Below the pieces are notes generated by a model. It searched no databases. It was not told where the DNA came from and saw only the letters and a program-made list of their open reading frames with translations. DNA of 64,000 nucleotides from Chaetoderma sp. LZ-2023a (taxonomy: Eukaryota > Mollusca > Caudofoveata > Chaetodermatida > Chaetodermatidae), in NCBI GenBank assembly GCA_034401795.1, contig CM067372.1, positions 36,458,351 through 36,522,350 of the forward strand. The letters are read 5' to 3'. Of this stretch, positions 20,409 through 31,377 are shown piece after piece. Made by a program: the position numbers and the translations under genes. Within the stretch, counting starts at the first letter, position 1; every line of letters starts with the position of its first letter.

Positions 20409-23400
20409 TTGCCTCATCTTTGCTATCAATGTAGCCCTTGTGGTCCCTTGGCTAATTGTGACATATGTAAGCACTGGGGGGGCGAGTTAATGTCCGAATT
20501 CTTGTGCTTACAGGCGACGGACAAGGTGGTAGAGGAGGAGAAGAAGAAGAAGCGGAAACGAGAGGTTGTAAGTAGGAAGGGTAAGGGGAAGGTCTCGTCC
20601 GCGGTGGATATGGAGGCCTTCCGGACCGAGATGTTGGGAGAGATGAAGAGGACAATAAAGGATTTGGTTCCAGAGTTGCTTCGTGGCATGCTTCCTGGAC
20701 CAAATCCTTTACTGTCCTCATCATCGGCTTCGGAGCAGGTAATCCCCGCCTCTGGATCGGTTTTCCTTAGACCGCTTCCGTTGTTCGACGATTCAGAGGT
20801 GGCCCCATTAGAGGGGGCGTTCCACGACCCTGGCAGCAGGCTTATTGCCGCGCCGATAGGGGACCGTGGACGGTTGTCGCTGGAACCCGCGGGCTGCTTA
20901 TCAGTCCAGGGGTATCCGCACGCCGCGGTGGCCAGTACCTCCTATGGCACCGTTCCTGGTCAGCCCGGGTTAGCTCTCTTTGCTGACCCGGGGTCTAATC
21001 TTTCTGACCAGGGTGATGAGGATTACCTGCTAGGGTCGCCGTCTGACGACGTGGACATGGATGAAGACGTTTGTGCACCCCTCGCGGGGAATACAGGCGG
21101 CTTCTTCCACGGTTTTACTCACCCTGGAGTAGAGTCCGCGGTTCAGGTGGTGGCCCAGGGCGCTGCTGATGGCCAGCGGTACCGCATACCTCGGCTTGCC
21201 GACGGTGTTGCTGGTGCTGGCCGGGCCCGTGGTGGGGCGGTATATGCCCCGCGCTCTGCCACGGCGCCTGCTCCTGGTCAAACCAGTGATATTGTCATGC
21301 CGGTGCTGTCAGGCCCGCATGTTTTCCCTGGCTTGCCAGGTGTATCAGCGTACCCGCCGTCAAGCTCTGCTGCCTGCGCTCAGGAGGAAGACGAAGGCCC
21401 CCGTCTTGTAGAGCGCTCGCAGTTAGCCACGGAGGAGGATTGGTCTGACGCTTGCCAGTGGTTGGTGAGCGTTAGGCCTGATCTGCCCGTGGAGCAGTCG
21501 GCTAGCCAGCGTGACCACAGGCCGTGGTTAGCTGGGAAACCGACTGCTAACGCTATGCCTTCTCTGCCGCTGGCGGAGCATGTCGTTGACATGTTCGAGG
21601 CGGCGGAGTCGTCCATTAAGTCGAGTGGACGTCTCGCGAAGGCCCCTCGCGAGGTGGCCAGGCGTTGTCGCATCGTGCCCCTGGATTACCAGCGGTACGG
21701 TGTGGTACCCAAGCCCAGCGTGGATGACCGCGCGGCTTTGGGTGAGGATGCGCGGCCAGGCTCCCGTTCTGACACGGGGGTCTTGTGCTCGAACGCGTTG
21801 CGTTCGGCGAATACCGCGTTGCGTGATGCGGAGGAGAGTGGGAGGGCTTCGATTGCCGCTCTGTCCCACGTCTCCCAGCTGTTACAGGGGGTAGTAACGG
21901 CATCCGCATCGCGCCAGCCAAGTCCGGTCACGGTCCAGCGAGCCATCCAGGATGGTATTAACCTGGCGCTGGACTGTATGACTCGGGCGGTGACCAGGAG
22001 TGTCCGGGCAAGACGCACGTTTGCCCTGGACAATCTGTGCCCGTCTCAGGACCTGTACAATAGGCTACTGCGTACGCCTATGACGGGTCCTGGTCTTTTT
22101 GGAGGTGAGGGATGTCGACACCTCCAGGAGACGGTCACCCTGGTGAATAACCAGAGGGCGCTGCGCGAGCAGTTTGAGGTGCTGCGTCGTGCTAACGTTC
22201 GCGCCGCGGCCCCTGCGTATCGTCCCCTGCAGGCTCGAGGTGGTGCTGGCCAAGTCAGAGGCCAGCCACCGTCGCAGCGTCGGCCTCGGCCGCGTGCGAT
22301 TCGGCCAGCAGCGAGGGGGGCGCAGGTTCCTCAGGCGCCGTCAGCCAGGCAGCCGCCCGCGCACCTAGGTGCGCGCGGGGCGGGGCGGGGAGCGCGAGGA
22401 TCTGGGCGTGGTTATCGGTCCTGTCGGGACGGTTACCGCGGTAAGAACCACTCCGGTGTTTATGGCGACGGGGACAGTGCCGCTCTTGCATGCCTCGTGT
22501 CCACCTCTGTCCCTAGGTGGACCGGTGGGAGGCCGGCTAGCCGACCACATGCAAGAGTGGGAACGGTTAACTCAGGACCGTTTAGTCTTGCGATGGCTTT
22601 CCGTCGGGTATCATCCAGAGTGGATGACAGGCCCGCCGTCGCGACTGTCTCTAGTGCCAGTCTGGACTCCCATTCCGAGAGATCCAGAGCAAAGGTTGTG
22701 TATCGAGGAGGAGATAGATTCCCTCGTACAAAAGGGAGCTATTCAGCCGGCACAAAGGTGTCCGGGCTTCTATTCAACCCTGTTCTTAGTAACAAAACGC
22801 ACCGGAGGGTGGAGACCGATTCTCAACCTCAAGCCATTGAACAAGTTCATCGAGACGCCCAGTTTCAAGATGGAAACGGTGCGCTCGGTGTTGGCGGGGT
22901 TGGAGAGGGGGATGTGGACGGCGTCGATAGATTTGAAGGACGCTTATTTCCACATCCCCATCCACGGGAGTTTCTGTCGCTTCCTGAGATTTGCATTCCA
23001 GGGCAGACAGTGGGAATTCAGGGTGTTGCCCTTCGGAATTTCCACGGCTCCTCGGGTTTTCACCCGTGTGGTTCTTGCGATCACAGCATACCTCCGCAGG
23101 AGAAGCATAGCAGTCCACACGTACATAGACGACTGGCTGTTAAAGGCACACGACAAGGAAGCTTTATCGGCCAATCTGGTGATTGTTTTGAAAACTCTCT
23201 CGGATTTGGGCTGGATGATAAATTTTCCGAAATCAGAGCTGACTCCATCCCAGAGGTTTGTTTACCTGGGAATGTTCTTCGATCTGGAGACGGGATATGT
23301 TTATCCTACTCAGGAGAGAGTGCAAAAACTCATCTCGTTAATTCAGTCAGTGTGCGACAGTCGTCATGTCCTGGCACGGGTTTACTTGAGAATGCTGGGG

Positions 23401-25394
23401 TTGATGGTTTCTTTGGAACCAGTCATTCCTCAGGCCGCCTTACGCAGGCGGCCGATCCAGTTGTTTCTCATGACACAATGGACCCAGAGTACAGGTTCGC
23501 TGGACTCGAACGTGTCAGTGTTGGCGCCTCTGATTCACCACCTGCAATGGTGGTTGCTCACAGAGAATCTCTTGGTGGGGGTTATGCTGACCCCTCCCCA
23601 CCCTCAGGTGACTGTGTATACAGATGCATCGATGGAGGGCTGGGGGGCTTGCCTGGAAGAGTCCACGATATCAGGGCTTTGGAATCCGGAACAGTCAAAG
23701 GAACATATAAATCTACTGGAGCTAAGAGCAGTAGTCCTGGGCCTGGAACATTTCTTACAGAAAGTTCAGGGCAAGATTGTTCTTATTCGTTCAGACAACT
23801 CAACAGTTGTGACTTACATAAACCGCCAGGGCGGAACGAAGTCGCCCAGTCTCTGTATGATGACATGGAGACTGCTTTGTTGGTGTCTGGATCACCAGAT
23901 TACCTTGAAAGCAGTTCATATTCCGGGAAGGTTAAACCTGCTAGCAGACTCATTGAGCCGAAGGATGAGTGTTTTACCCACGGAATGGCAACTAAATCAA
24001 TGTGTGGCGGATCGTCTGTTCGACCATTGGGGGAAACCCAACATCGATTTGTTCGCAACGAAGAAGAATGCGAAGATGACGACGTACGTCTCTCCGATTC
24101 CGGATCCAAGCGCTTTCGCAACAGATGCGTTAGCTATCAGCTGGGGGAGAATGTATGCATACGCATTCCCTCCAGCAATCCTGATTCCAAAAATTCTTCA
24201 GAAAATCAGACAAGAGGAATGCCAAGTGCTTCTGATCGCCCCGGATTGGCCAAGCCGATCATGGTATACGGATCTGCTGGACCTTCTGGTCTGCAATCCG
24301 GTTCCTCTGCCTCTGATGGACGATATTATCTTCCAGGGCAAGGTCCTTCACAACAATCCGTCAATGTTCAGATTGACTGCGTGGATGTTGTCAAGGAATC
24401 TAGAATTAAGGAGGGCTTTTCTGAGCAAGCAGCCATGTTTATGGCCAAAGCCAGGAGGGGGTCAACCTCCAGAGCATATAATTATAAAATCAACAGATTT
24501 GCAGAATGGTGCTCAAAAAGATGTATTGATCCAATGGATTCATCTATTCAAGTAGTAGCTGATTTCCTCTGTCACCTCTATGATGCCTATAGCCTCAAGC
24601 CTAACTCTATTGCTGGTTATAAGTCAGCATTAATGTCTGTTATTCCTTGCTTGGCTAAGAGGGGAAGTGATGAAGTAAATACATTAAATGTATTAATTAA
24701 AGGCATGGGCAATCTAAGACCAAGGAATCCACCGGTGATTCCGTCTTGGAGTTTATCGCTAGTGCTTCAAGTACTAGGTGATAAGCCTTTTGAACCACTT
24801 AGTTCCATTTCTATGAAACTATTAACACTGAAGACTGTGTTTTTAATTGCTGCGGCCTCGGCTAGGCGTAGGAGTGAAATTCATGCCTTATCAGCCGAGG
24901 ATGACCGTTTTGTGGTTTCAGGGGAAGGCCTTAAGCTGCTACCTAGGATTAATTTCTTGGCTAAAAATCAGTCGTTGAAATATCCAGGTCAACCTATTAT
25001 TTTGCCTGCTTTAACTAGATATGATCCTAATTCTAAGGCATGGTGTCCTGTCCGGGCGCTTTGCCGGTACAAGCAACGTACGGCGGAGTGGCGCACCGAT
25101 CAGTCAGCGTTATGGTTGTCATATATTGAACCCCATGGCAGGGCTTCTAAGGACACCATTTCCAGGTGGATTGTAGAATGCATTCAGTTTTGCCATAAAT
25201 CCGCCACCGGGAAGCAGGTTGACGTGGCCAAGGCTCACAGTGTCCGCGGCGTAGTGACATCCACTGCCCTATTTAATGGGGTCCCTGTGGATGATATTAT
25301 GTCGGTGGCTCAGTGGCACTGTGAGTCAAGTTTTACAGACCATTATCTCCGTGACACCTCTAATCCTCTCGCCTTGTCGATTTTGAAAAAATGA
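20409..25394 (+). CDS. DIRS A2 ORF1 and tyrosine recombinase in one open frame
   Basis: The frame runs 1661 codons. The first ~670 residues are ORF1 (cysteine cluster near the start, basic lysine run, RG-rich tail). The middle ~680 residues are the second-frame reading of the RT-RNase H region and match no known domain. The last ~330 residues are the tyrosine recombinase (SARRRSEIHAL, AHSVRG, AQWHCESSFTDHYLRD). The start used here lies inside the cysteine cluster; the real start is upstream and probably reached by splicing, as a CCTGTTTCAG acceptor-like tract precedes it. Whether it is made as one protein is unknown. In this copy the two frames coincide, while in A1 and A3 ORF1 ends separately. 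Confidence 0.65.
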   Translation: MPHLCYQCSPCGPLANCDICKHWGGELMSEFLCLQATDKVVEEEKKKKRKREVVSRKGKGKVSSAVDMEAFRTEMLGEMKRTIKDLVPELLRGMLPGPNPLLSSSSASEQVIPASGSVFLRPLPLFDDSEVAPLEGAFHDPGSRLIAAPIGDRGRLSLEPAGCLSVQGYPHAAVASTSYGTVPGQPGLALFADPGSNLSDQGDEDYLLGSPSDDVDMDEDVCAPLAGNTGGFFHGFTHPGVESAVQVVAQGAADGQRYRIPRLADGVAGAGRARGGAVYAPRSATAPAPGQTSDIVMPVLSGPHVFPGLPGVSAYPPSSSAACAQEEDEGPRLVERSQLATEEDWSDACQWLVSVRPDLPVEQSASQRDHRPWLAGKPTANAMPSLPLAEHVVDMFEAAESSIKSSGRLAKAPREVARRCRIVPLDYQRYGVVPKPSVDDRAALGEDARPGSRSDTGVLCSNALRSANTALRDAEESGRASIAALSHVSQLLQGVVTASASRQPSPVTVQRAIQDGINLALDCMTRAVTRSVRARRTFALDNLCPSQDLYNRLLRTPMTGPGLFGGEGCRHLQETVTLVNNQRALREQFEVLRRANVRAAAPAYRPLQARGGAGQVRGQPPSQRRPRPRAIRPAARGAQVPQAPSARQPPAHLGARGAGRGARGSGRGYRSCRDGYRGKNHSGVYGDGDSAALACLVSTSVPRWTGGRPASRPHARVGTVNSGPFSLAMAFRRVSSRVDDRPAVATVSSASLDSHSERSRAKVVYRGGDRFPRTKGSYSAGTKVSGLLFNPVLSNKTHRRVETDSQPQAIEQVHRDAQFQDGNGALGVGGVGEGDVDGVDRFEGRLFPHPHPREFLSLPEICIPGQTVGIQGVALRNFHGSSGFHPCGSCDHSIPPQEKHSSPHVHRRLAVKGTRQGSFIGQSGDCFENSLGFGLDDKFSEIRADSIPEVCLPGNVLRSGDGICLSYSGESAKTHLVNSVSVRQSSCPGTGLLENAGVDGFFGTSHSSGRLTQAADPVVSHDTMDPEYRFAGLERVSVGASDSPPAMVVAHRESLGGGYADPSPPSGDCVYRCIDGGLGGLPGRVHDIRALESGTVKGTYKSTGAKSSSPGPGTFLTESSGQDCSYSFRQLNSCDLHKPPGRNEVAQSLYDDMETALLVSGSPDYLESSSYSGKVKPASRLIEPKDECFTHGMATKSMCGGSSVRPLGETQHRFVRNEEECEDDDVRLSDSGSKRFRNRCVSYQLGENVCIRIPSSNPDSKNSSENQTRGMPSASDRPGLAKPIMVYGSAGPSGLQSGSSASDGRYYLPGQGPSQQSVNVQIDCVDVVKESRIKEGFSEQAAMFMAKARRGSTSRAYNYKINRFAEWCSKRCIDPMDSSIQVVADFLCHLYDAYSLKPNSIAGYKSALMSVIPCLAKRGSDEVNTLNVLIKGMGNLRPRNPPVIPSWSLSLVLQVLGDKPFEPLSSISMKLLTLKTVFLIAAASARRRSEIHALSAEDDRFVVSGEGLKLLPRINFLAKNQSLKYPGQPIILPALTRYDPNSKAWCPVRALCRYKQRTAEWRTDQSALWLSYIEPHGRASKDTISRWIVECIQFCHKSATGKQVDVAKAHSVRGVVTSTALFNGVPVDDIMSVAQWHCESSFTDHYLRDTSNPLALSILKK
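22369..24555 (+). CDS. DIRS A2 reverse transcriptase - RNase H - methyltransferase-like ORF
   Basis: The frame is 728 codons. The motifs are as in A1: TGGWRPILN, the YIDD box at about 23122-23133, TDASMEGWGA of RNase H near 23621, RSDNSTVV, and the NIDLFATKKNA/LLIAPDWPSRSW region at the C-terminus. It extends ~60 residues beyond the corresponding A1 frame (AWMLSRNLELRRAFLS). It overlaps the frame above throughout. Confidence 0.88.
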   Translation: MRAGRGGEREDLGVVIGPVGTVTAVRTTPVFMATGTVPLLHASCPPLSLGGPVGGRLADHMQEWERLTQDRLVLRWLSVGYHPEWMTGPPSRLSLVPVWTPIPRDPEQRLCIEEEIDSLVQKGAIQPAQRCPGFYSTLFLVTKRTGGWRPILNLKPLNKFIETPSFKMETVRSVLAGLERGMWTASIDLKDAYFHIPIHGSFCRFLRFAFQGRQWEFRVLPFGISTAPRVFTRVVLAITAYLRRRSIAVHTYIDDWLLKAHDKEALSANLVIVLKTLSDLGWMINFPKSELTPSQRFVYLGMFFDLETGYVYPTQERVQKLISLIQSVCDSRHVLARVYLRMLGLMVSLEPVIPQAALRRRPIQLFLMTQWTQSTGSLDSNVSVLAPLIHHLQWWLLTENLLVGVMLTPPHPQVTVYTDASMEGWGACLEESTISGLWNPEQSKEHINLLELRAVVLGLEHFLQKVQGKIVLIRSDNSTVVTYINRQGGTKSPSLCMMTWRLLCWCLDHQITLKAVHIPGRLNLLADSLSRRMSVLPTEWQLNQCVADRLFDHWGKPNIDLFATKKNAKMTTYVSPIPDPSAFATDALAISWGRMYAYAFPPAILIPKILQKIRQEECQVLLIAPDWPSRSWYTDLLDLLVCNPVPLPLMDDIIFQGKVLHNNPSMFRLTAWMLSRNLELRRAFLSKQPCLWPKPGGGQPPEHIIIKSTDLQNGAQKDVLIQWIHLFK

Positions 25395-25926
25395 CTCGGT
25401 TTATATTTTTTGAGGAGGTTTTTTCCTCATTACTTATATATTTCACAATTAATTTATGGAAACACCCACTTTTTTGGGCCTGCATCAGTCTTTACCAATG
25501 GGAAGATGATGTCAGCAGCCATTTCAACAAGGTCAGTCTTGTTCATGTGTTGTCCGTTGTTGATTGTATTGTCACGTTACCCGTTATTAATATGGTGATG
25601 GTTTGTGTATTTGTGTGGTTCATTGTTGAGAGTTACGAAAATGGAGCTTTTTCGTCTCTGTCCTGTAGTACATGGCACTTGTACGTAGAGAGCGTATAGG
25701 ACATTGAGGTCAGTCGACTCTTCCTCCCAGGAAGGAGGGGGGGGGAGCGCATATGACATTCGGTCATCTCTCATACATCGGTGGTGTTATCCGATGGTTA
25801 GTCAAATCCTGACTGTTTTTTCTTACAGTTTCAGAAGTTTAAGTGCCTTAAACGCAGAAAAGCGTATTGGGATGAGCTGGTCTTTTGACCTCGCCTCCCT
25901 CCCGCCAGATTCACTTTCGAATTCTG

Positions 25927-26027
25927 GCAATATCAAAAGTATTAGGGAGGTAAGTATACTCTTGAAGTGAAATAAACGAAATCTAGGATTTCTTTTTTCA
26001 CGAGAGAGTTGATACTTACCTCCCTAG
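25927..26027 (+). repeat. internal complementary region of A2
   Basis: It reads as the joined outer ends in reverse complement: AAGTATACTCTTGAAGTGAAA, then TAAACGAAATCTAGGATTTC. The right ITR follows at about 26090-26310. Confidence 0.88.
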
Positions 26028-26310
26028 ATACGGACCCGGCCTCTCCACCCCACAGAGGCTCGGTCTTCAGGCTCTTAATAGTTGCATGTGTGTCAGCCAA
26101 TAATCTAGTCAGAGGAAGTGCTAGTCTGCGCATGCGCGGTGGTGGGGCTGGCATCCGCCAGACTACGCTCTGACTCCCTGCCCAGTAGGGGCACCTAACT
26201 GTTTTAATCTGAGTGTTTATTGAGTGAAAGCCAATATTTAGCAATATCAAAAGTATTAGGGAGGTAAGTATCAACTCTCTCGTGAAAAAAGAAATCCTAG
26301 ATTTCGTTTA

Positions 26311-26352
26311 ATCTCAAACCACTTCTTATTGGCTGATATGAGTGTTAAAGGG
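26311..26352. mobile_element. MITE-B, right part, beyond DIRS copy A2
   Basis: It contains TTGGCTGATATGAGTGTTAA, then AAGGG and TTAA (26353-26356). This is the same right end as in the copy ending at 12349. Confidence 0.6.
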
Positions 26353-26356
26353 TTAA

Positions 26357-26592
26357 TGTTCAATATAGGTTCAAGATAGGTCAAGAAAATACAAGTATCT
26401 GCTCATTGACTCTTCATTTGCAGGACAACAGAAAATTACTTTGGAAAATTTACAAATGGAATGACTGGTGTTCGGTTATCAAGCCAATCATTTCATTTGT
26501 AAATTAAAGAAATAATCTGTTGGCTTGCAAATGGACATTCCTCATGGTTACTGCGGAGGCAATTTTGGCCAGCTTGACCATTAAATGGTAAA
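26357..26592. mobile_element. MITE-B copy next to the interrupted one
   Basis: It has central arms GGTTATCAAGCCAATCATT and the right-hand landmarks TTGCAAATGGACATTCC and AGCTTGACCATTAAATGG. It shares the TTAA at 26353-26356 with its neighbour, so the two elements are in tandem. Confidence 0.5.
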
Positions 26593-27507
26593 TGGATGGA
26601 ATTTAACCTGACCTAGCATGCCTACTAAAACGCTTTTCACTTCAAGAGTATACTTACCTCCCTAACGCTTTGATTATTTCAGTTATTTCTCATGACACAA
26701 TGGACCCAGAGTGCAGGATCACTGGACTCGAACGTGTCAGTGTTGGAGCCTCTTATTCTACTTCGAATAATACTTACCAAATGTACTATTATGATAATGT
26801 CTATTATCTAGTCTAGCTCAAAATAAACAATTAAAAACTCCGCACTCTCCTAGTCCTCTCCTAGAATTACCATAGCCGCAGGTACCGAGTCAATTCCCAA
26901 TCACAGTCAGATTCGTTTATTTTGCGCTTTTACAAGTCGCATGTTTTTGTAGTGCTCAAATTATTCTAATTTAAGCGGATTTAGCGTTGTTTCTTGAAAA
27001 CCATCGTTGGCTTCATGGAGGAGTTAGGGAAATCATCACAGGGGCAGGTTGTATCAATCTAGAATTTATACATTCGTGCCATAATGACTGTTTGAAATAT
27101 CCTTAAATTGGCACATTGTTTTAAAATGATAGCCATTGTTGGAGTCGCTTCTGTACCCGTTAACTTTTAGTTTTAATTCGGGTACTCGGTTATTTTCTCT
27201 TGCGACTCGGTTCCTCTCAAGATGGATGCGTCCTTGGTCAAGATGGAGGCGCCCATGAATTATGTCTTGCTTGGCTTGGCGTGTCTAGGCACTCTGTTTT
27301 CGCCGATTTTTAGCTCTCGCTTCATTGTCGAGGGTGTTTGTAGCGATCGGCGTTGTATTCTTGGTTGTTTAACGTTAGTTAACTGCTAAGTTGTGTTTTT
27401 TAATTTTCACTCAAAAAAGTTCAAATATTTCCTGCCTAAAGGCTTGATTATCATTAATTTAAGAGAAAGTTAATGTTTTCTAAGTAATTCTTTTACTATC
27501 AAGTCGA

Positions 27508-28554
27508 GTGTGCGTATTGCTCATCATCGTTTGTCACGTGCAGCGTTTTAATTCTTCTCTGGGTTCGCAGAAACCAAAGAACCAGGACACGCTTTGTCAG
27601 AAGTGCAACAGGTTCATGAAGCGCAAGTACTCAGGCCATCACTGTGTAGCGTGCACGAAGTGTAAAGTGGGAAGCCCATGTGATGTGTGCGCCAAGTGGT
27701 CGTCGGCGATGGTGGCAGAGTTTGATCGGGATCGACGTGCACGTCTGGAGAGGATCGCGAGGGACAAGGCGGCTAAGCTGGACCAGGCGTCTCTGAAGGG
27801 ACTAGAAGGTCGTCTGAATGACCGCATGGATTCAGCTCTGGGCGTATTGGCGGCCCAGTTTAAGGCTATGTTTGAGTCTTTTCATTCCACGGTCCCGTCG
27901 GTGCAAGCTAGTGCAGGGCAACCCTTAGGTGGTCCGGCTAGGTCTGCGGAGGGTCAAGCACCTACCCCTTCTCTGTCCTTGGCTCAAGAGCCGACGGTAG
28001 AGGAGGAAGATCTTCTTATGGAAGATTCCGGCATGTCGGATATTTCGATGACGGCAATGCCCAGTACTTCCCAGGGGTCTCCCTCGGGATTTGTACGGGT
28101 CTGCCAGGCGGATGGTGATATCGACAATCCGTCAGGTATTTTCCATCCGAGGTTTGTGCAACCAGAGGTGTCGGCGGAGCCGTGTTTTGTGGTTCCTGCC
28201 GGTATCCCAGCGGCTTTGGGTGTGGCTCCTATCGGAATGCCGTCACCTGCCGTAGGTAAAGCGGTCGTGGTCCCGACTCCCGTACTGGAGCCGATGGACT
28301 GCGGGGAATCTGGGTCCGGCGATTCGTTGGACACCTTTGCCGCTGGTAGTCGGGCTATGGATGCTCTCTATGTAGGTAGAGTTGTGTCTCATAGCTCTCA
28401 GCATGGATCGTCGGTGGCCCTCTCATCCAAGGGAGAGAGGGAGGATAAGAACGGAAGTTCTTTAATGGACGAATCTGTTTTCTGCACCAAAGCTGAATGG
28501 GTGCAGGTCCTTAGATGGATGTCCGACCGTCTCGGGTTGGCATCTGATCTTTGA
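27508..28554 (+). pseudogene. DIRS B ORF1 (Gag-like), first part
   Basis: About 348 codons are open. The cysteine cluster near residues 31-60 (CQKCNRFM, CVACTKC, CDVCAKW) matches that of family A ORF1 in spacing. An acidic and basic helix-rich part and a Pro/Ser-rich middle follow. A second open stretch of the same gene lies at 28827-29279 (AALSHGCTVLQGML, corresponding to AALSHVSQLLQGVV of family A). The gene is broken. Confidence 0.65.
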
Positions 28555-29220
28555 TCTCAGCGCGATCCGGCGATGGAGCAGATGTCAGAGCGAGTGGCTA
28601 GCGCTCTGTCAAGTGGCTCTTCTGCCATGCCAACACTCCCGTTGGACACGCAGACTTCCGACATGCTGGAAGTTACGGCATACCGTCTGGTTCAGCCGGA
28701 GTATGCATTGCCCAAGGCCCCGAAGGGGGATAAGGAGTAGGGTCCCGCTTTCCGGAGCAGGCCTACCATCAGTATGCCCGGGTTCCACGGCTTTCCGTCG
28801 GGGAATGAGAGGCGCTGAATAGGCCGTTGGCTGGGAAGTCTAAGGGGCATTCTCGTCCTTTGGATTCGCAGACCAATAAAGATCCGTTCAATGAGCTGAC
28901 GCTCATTGAAGATGGGGTGAGGGCAGCCATGGCTGCGCTCTCGCACGGATGTACCGTCCTGCAGGGTATGCTGACCTGCGCGGCGGAGGGTGGGCAGGTG
29001 CCAGAGGCTGCATCCGGAGTTAATCGGGACACCATGCGCCTGTCTCAAGATTGCCTGGCCAGGGTGATCACCAGGACATTGGCAGAGCGACGGAGAATGG
29101 TTCTCGATTGTGTAGAACCAGGACCAGGGATGAGGGCTGCATTGTCTTCTGCGCCTTTCATTGGTCCAGGCTTGTTCGGCGGCTCGGCACGGCAAGCTCT
29201 CTCCAAGGTTGCGTCAATGA

Positions 29221-31377
29221 TTGCGGAGCAAGAAGTGGTCGGCAAGTTGTGGAAGTCGACTAAGAGGACACAGCCGTAGCAGTCCTACCGGCAGCATCGA
29301 CAGGAGCAGCAGAGGCAGCGTCCAAGATCGCCCTTCCATCCTTCTGGTCGTGATGCCCATCGGCCATCCGGATCACAAGGTAACAGGTCATGTGCGATTG
29401 TTTAGTCTGTCAATGGATAAGAAACGGCTACGAACCGGACTGGCTCATCCATCAATCGTTAGTCCAATATGGACTCCCGTTCCAAGGGAATCAGATCGTC
29501 TAGAGGCCATTTGCTCAGAAATAGAATCTCTTCGTCAGAAGAATGCGATTCATCTAGTCCGCAATCAGTCTTCTCTGGGCTTCTATTCGATGATGTTCCT
29601 CGTTCCGAAATGTACCGGAGGATGGGGACCAATTCTCAATCTCAAACCGTTGAACAAATTTATTGTTTCTCCCAAGTTTCAGATGGAGACTGTAGCAGCG
29701 GTAATGACAGGGCTGAGAAAAGGCATGTGGGCAGTGTCGATAGATCTGAAGGATGCTTATTTTCATATTCCAATGTCAATTCCTTTTCAGAAATACCTTC
29801 GCTTTGCATTCCAAGACAATGTTTGGGAATTCAATGCGCTTCCATTCGGCCTGACCACAGCTCTGAGGGTCTTCACCAAAGTGGTTCTCGCCATGACTTC
29901 TTTACTTCGCAGGAGAAACATAGCTGTTCATACTTACATAGACGACTGGCTGCTAAAGGCGGGGAATCCAGTCACTCTGCGCAGCAATCTTCAGGTAGTC
30001 CTAACCTTATTAAAGGATCTAGGATGGATTGTGAATCTAGAGAAATCAGAATTGACTCCATCCCAGGAGTTTGTTTATCTGGGAATATTTTTCAATTCCA
30101 GGGACGGCGTAGCTTTTCCGGCGGAGAGCAGAGTCAAGAACCTGATTGCAGTTTTGGAGTCGGTTTCTCTAGGAGCCTATCTGATGGCGCGCCAATTTCT
30201 CAGTATACTGGGGTTACTAGTATCTCTGGAGAAGGTGGTTCCATATGCGGCACTCAGTCGCAGGCCAATTCAGATGTATCTAATGTCATTCTGGTCTCAG
30301 AAAACGGATCCGTTATCTCTGAGGATACCAGTAAAAGAACCATTGATATTCCACCTTCAGTGGTGGTTATCGGAACAGAATCTCCTGCGAGGTGTTCCTC
30401 TACAACCTCCTCAACCTCAAATGTCCATCTTCACGGATGCATCGTTGACGGGTTGGGGAGCAGTATTGGACGATCAGTCAGTGTCAGGGGAATGGGATCG
30501 GACCAATGCGCAGAAACATATCAATGTGCTCAAACTATTAGCGGTGGTATTGGCACTTCGAAAGTTCGAGAGTCTAATTCTGGACAAGATTGTCCTAATA
30601 AGGACAGACAACTCAACAGTGGTGTCTTATTTGAACCGCCAAGGTGGGACGAGATCACCGGAGTTGTGTATGATGATTTGGAACCTTCTGCTGTGGTGAC
30701 AAGAGAGGAATGTTATTCTTCGGGCAGCACACATTCCAGGAAGATTGAACATCCTAGCGGATGCTCTCAGTCGAAGGACTGTTTGTCGTCCGACGGAATG
30801 GCAGCTCAACCAATCGGTAGCGGAGGTTCTATTCAAACATTGCGGCAAGCCAAATGTGGACCTGTTTGCGATGAAACAAAACGCAAAGATGGTCACTTAC
30901 ATGTCACCGATCCCGGACCCGCTAGCTCTAGCGGTAGATGCCCTGGCGATAAGTTGGAAGGGAATGTACGTGTATGCGTATCCTCCAACGATTCTCATCC
31001 CAAAAGTTCTGGCAAAGATAAGAGAGGGTATGTGCCAAGTGCTACTGATCGCCCCTTATTGGCCAGACCGATCATGGTTTACGGATCTGCTGAACCTTCT
31101 GGTCTGCAGTCCAATCCCTCTTCCAGACAGAAGAGATCTAATCTCTCAGAACAGGGGTCTGTACCTCCACAACAGACCCGAAATGTTCAAATTGACTGCA
31201 TGGATGTTATCAAGCAGCGTGCAATTAATAGTGGCTTTTCTGAGCAATCAGCGAAGTTTGTCGCTTCAGCCAGAAGAGGTTCAACCACTAAAACATATAA
31301 TTATAGAATCAACAAATTTGCAGTCTGGTGTAAGGGAAGAGATATTAATCCCTTATCTGCATCTGTTCAACACGTAG
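29221..31377 (+). pseudogene. DIRS B reverse transcriptase - RNase H - methyltransferase-like gene
   Basis: RT motifs are ILNLKPLNKFIVS, SIDLKDAYFHIP, LPFGLTTALRVF and YIDDWLL (about 29936). RNase H begins at TDASLTGWGAV (about 30433), with RTDNSTVVSYL near 30601. The C-terminal NVDLFAMKQNA and LLIAPYWPDRSW region extends to about 31377. The gene is broken but most motifs are readable. Protein identity with family A is moderate, so this is a separate family. Confidence 0.75.

Larger units (their letters stand above)
19254..26310 (+). mobile_element. DIRS family A copy A2, looks whole, inserted in a MITE
   Basis: This ~7.06 kb element has the same ends and parts as A1. The left ITR is 19254 to about 19450 (palindrome GCGCATGCGC at 19403-19412), the internal complementary region about 25927-26027, and the right ITR about 26090-26310. 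It appears whole. It splits a TTAA-type MITE into 19111-19253 and 26311-26352, so it is younger than that MITE. By eye it is nearly identical to A1 and A3, which implies recent activity. It lies in the large intron between the PKD exon and the first lectin exon, in the sense direction. Confidence 0.92.

Noticed and set aside
28692-29195. 167-residue - strand frame
   Set aside because: It is a shadow of the family B ORF1 second part and has no recognisable domain.
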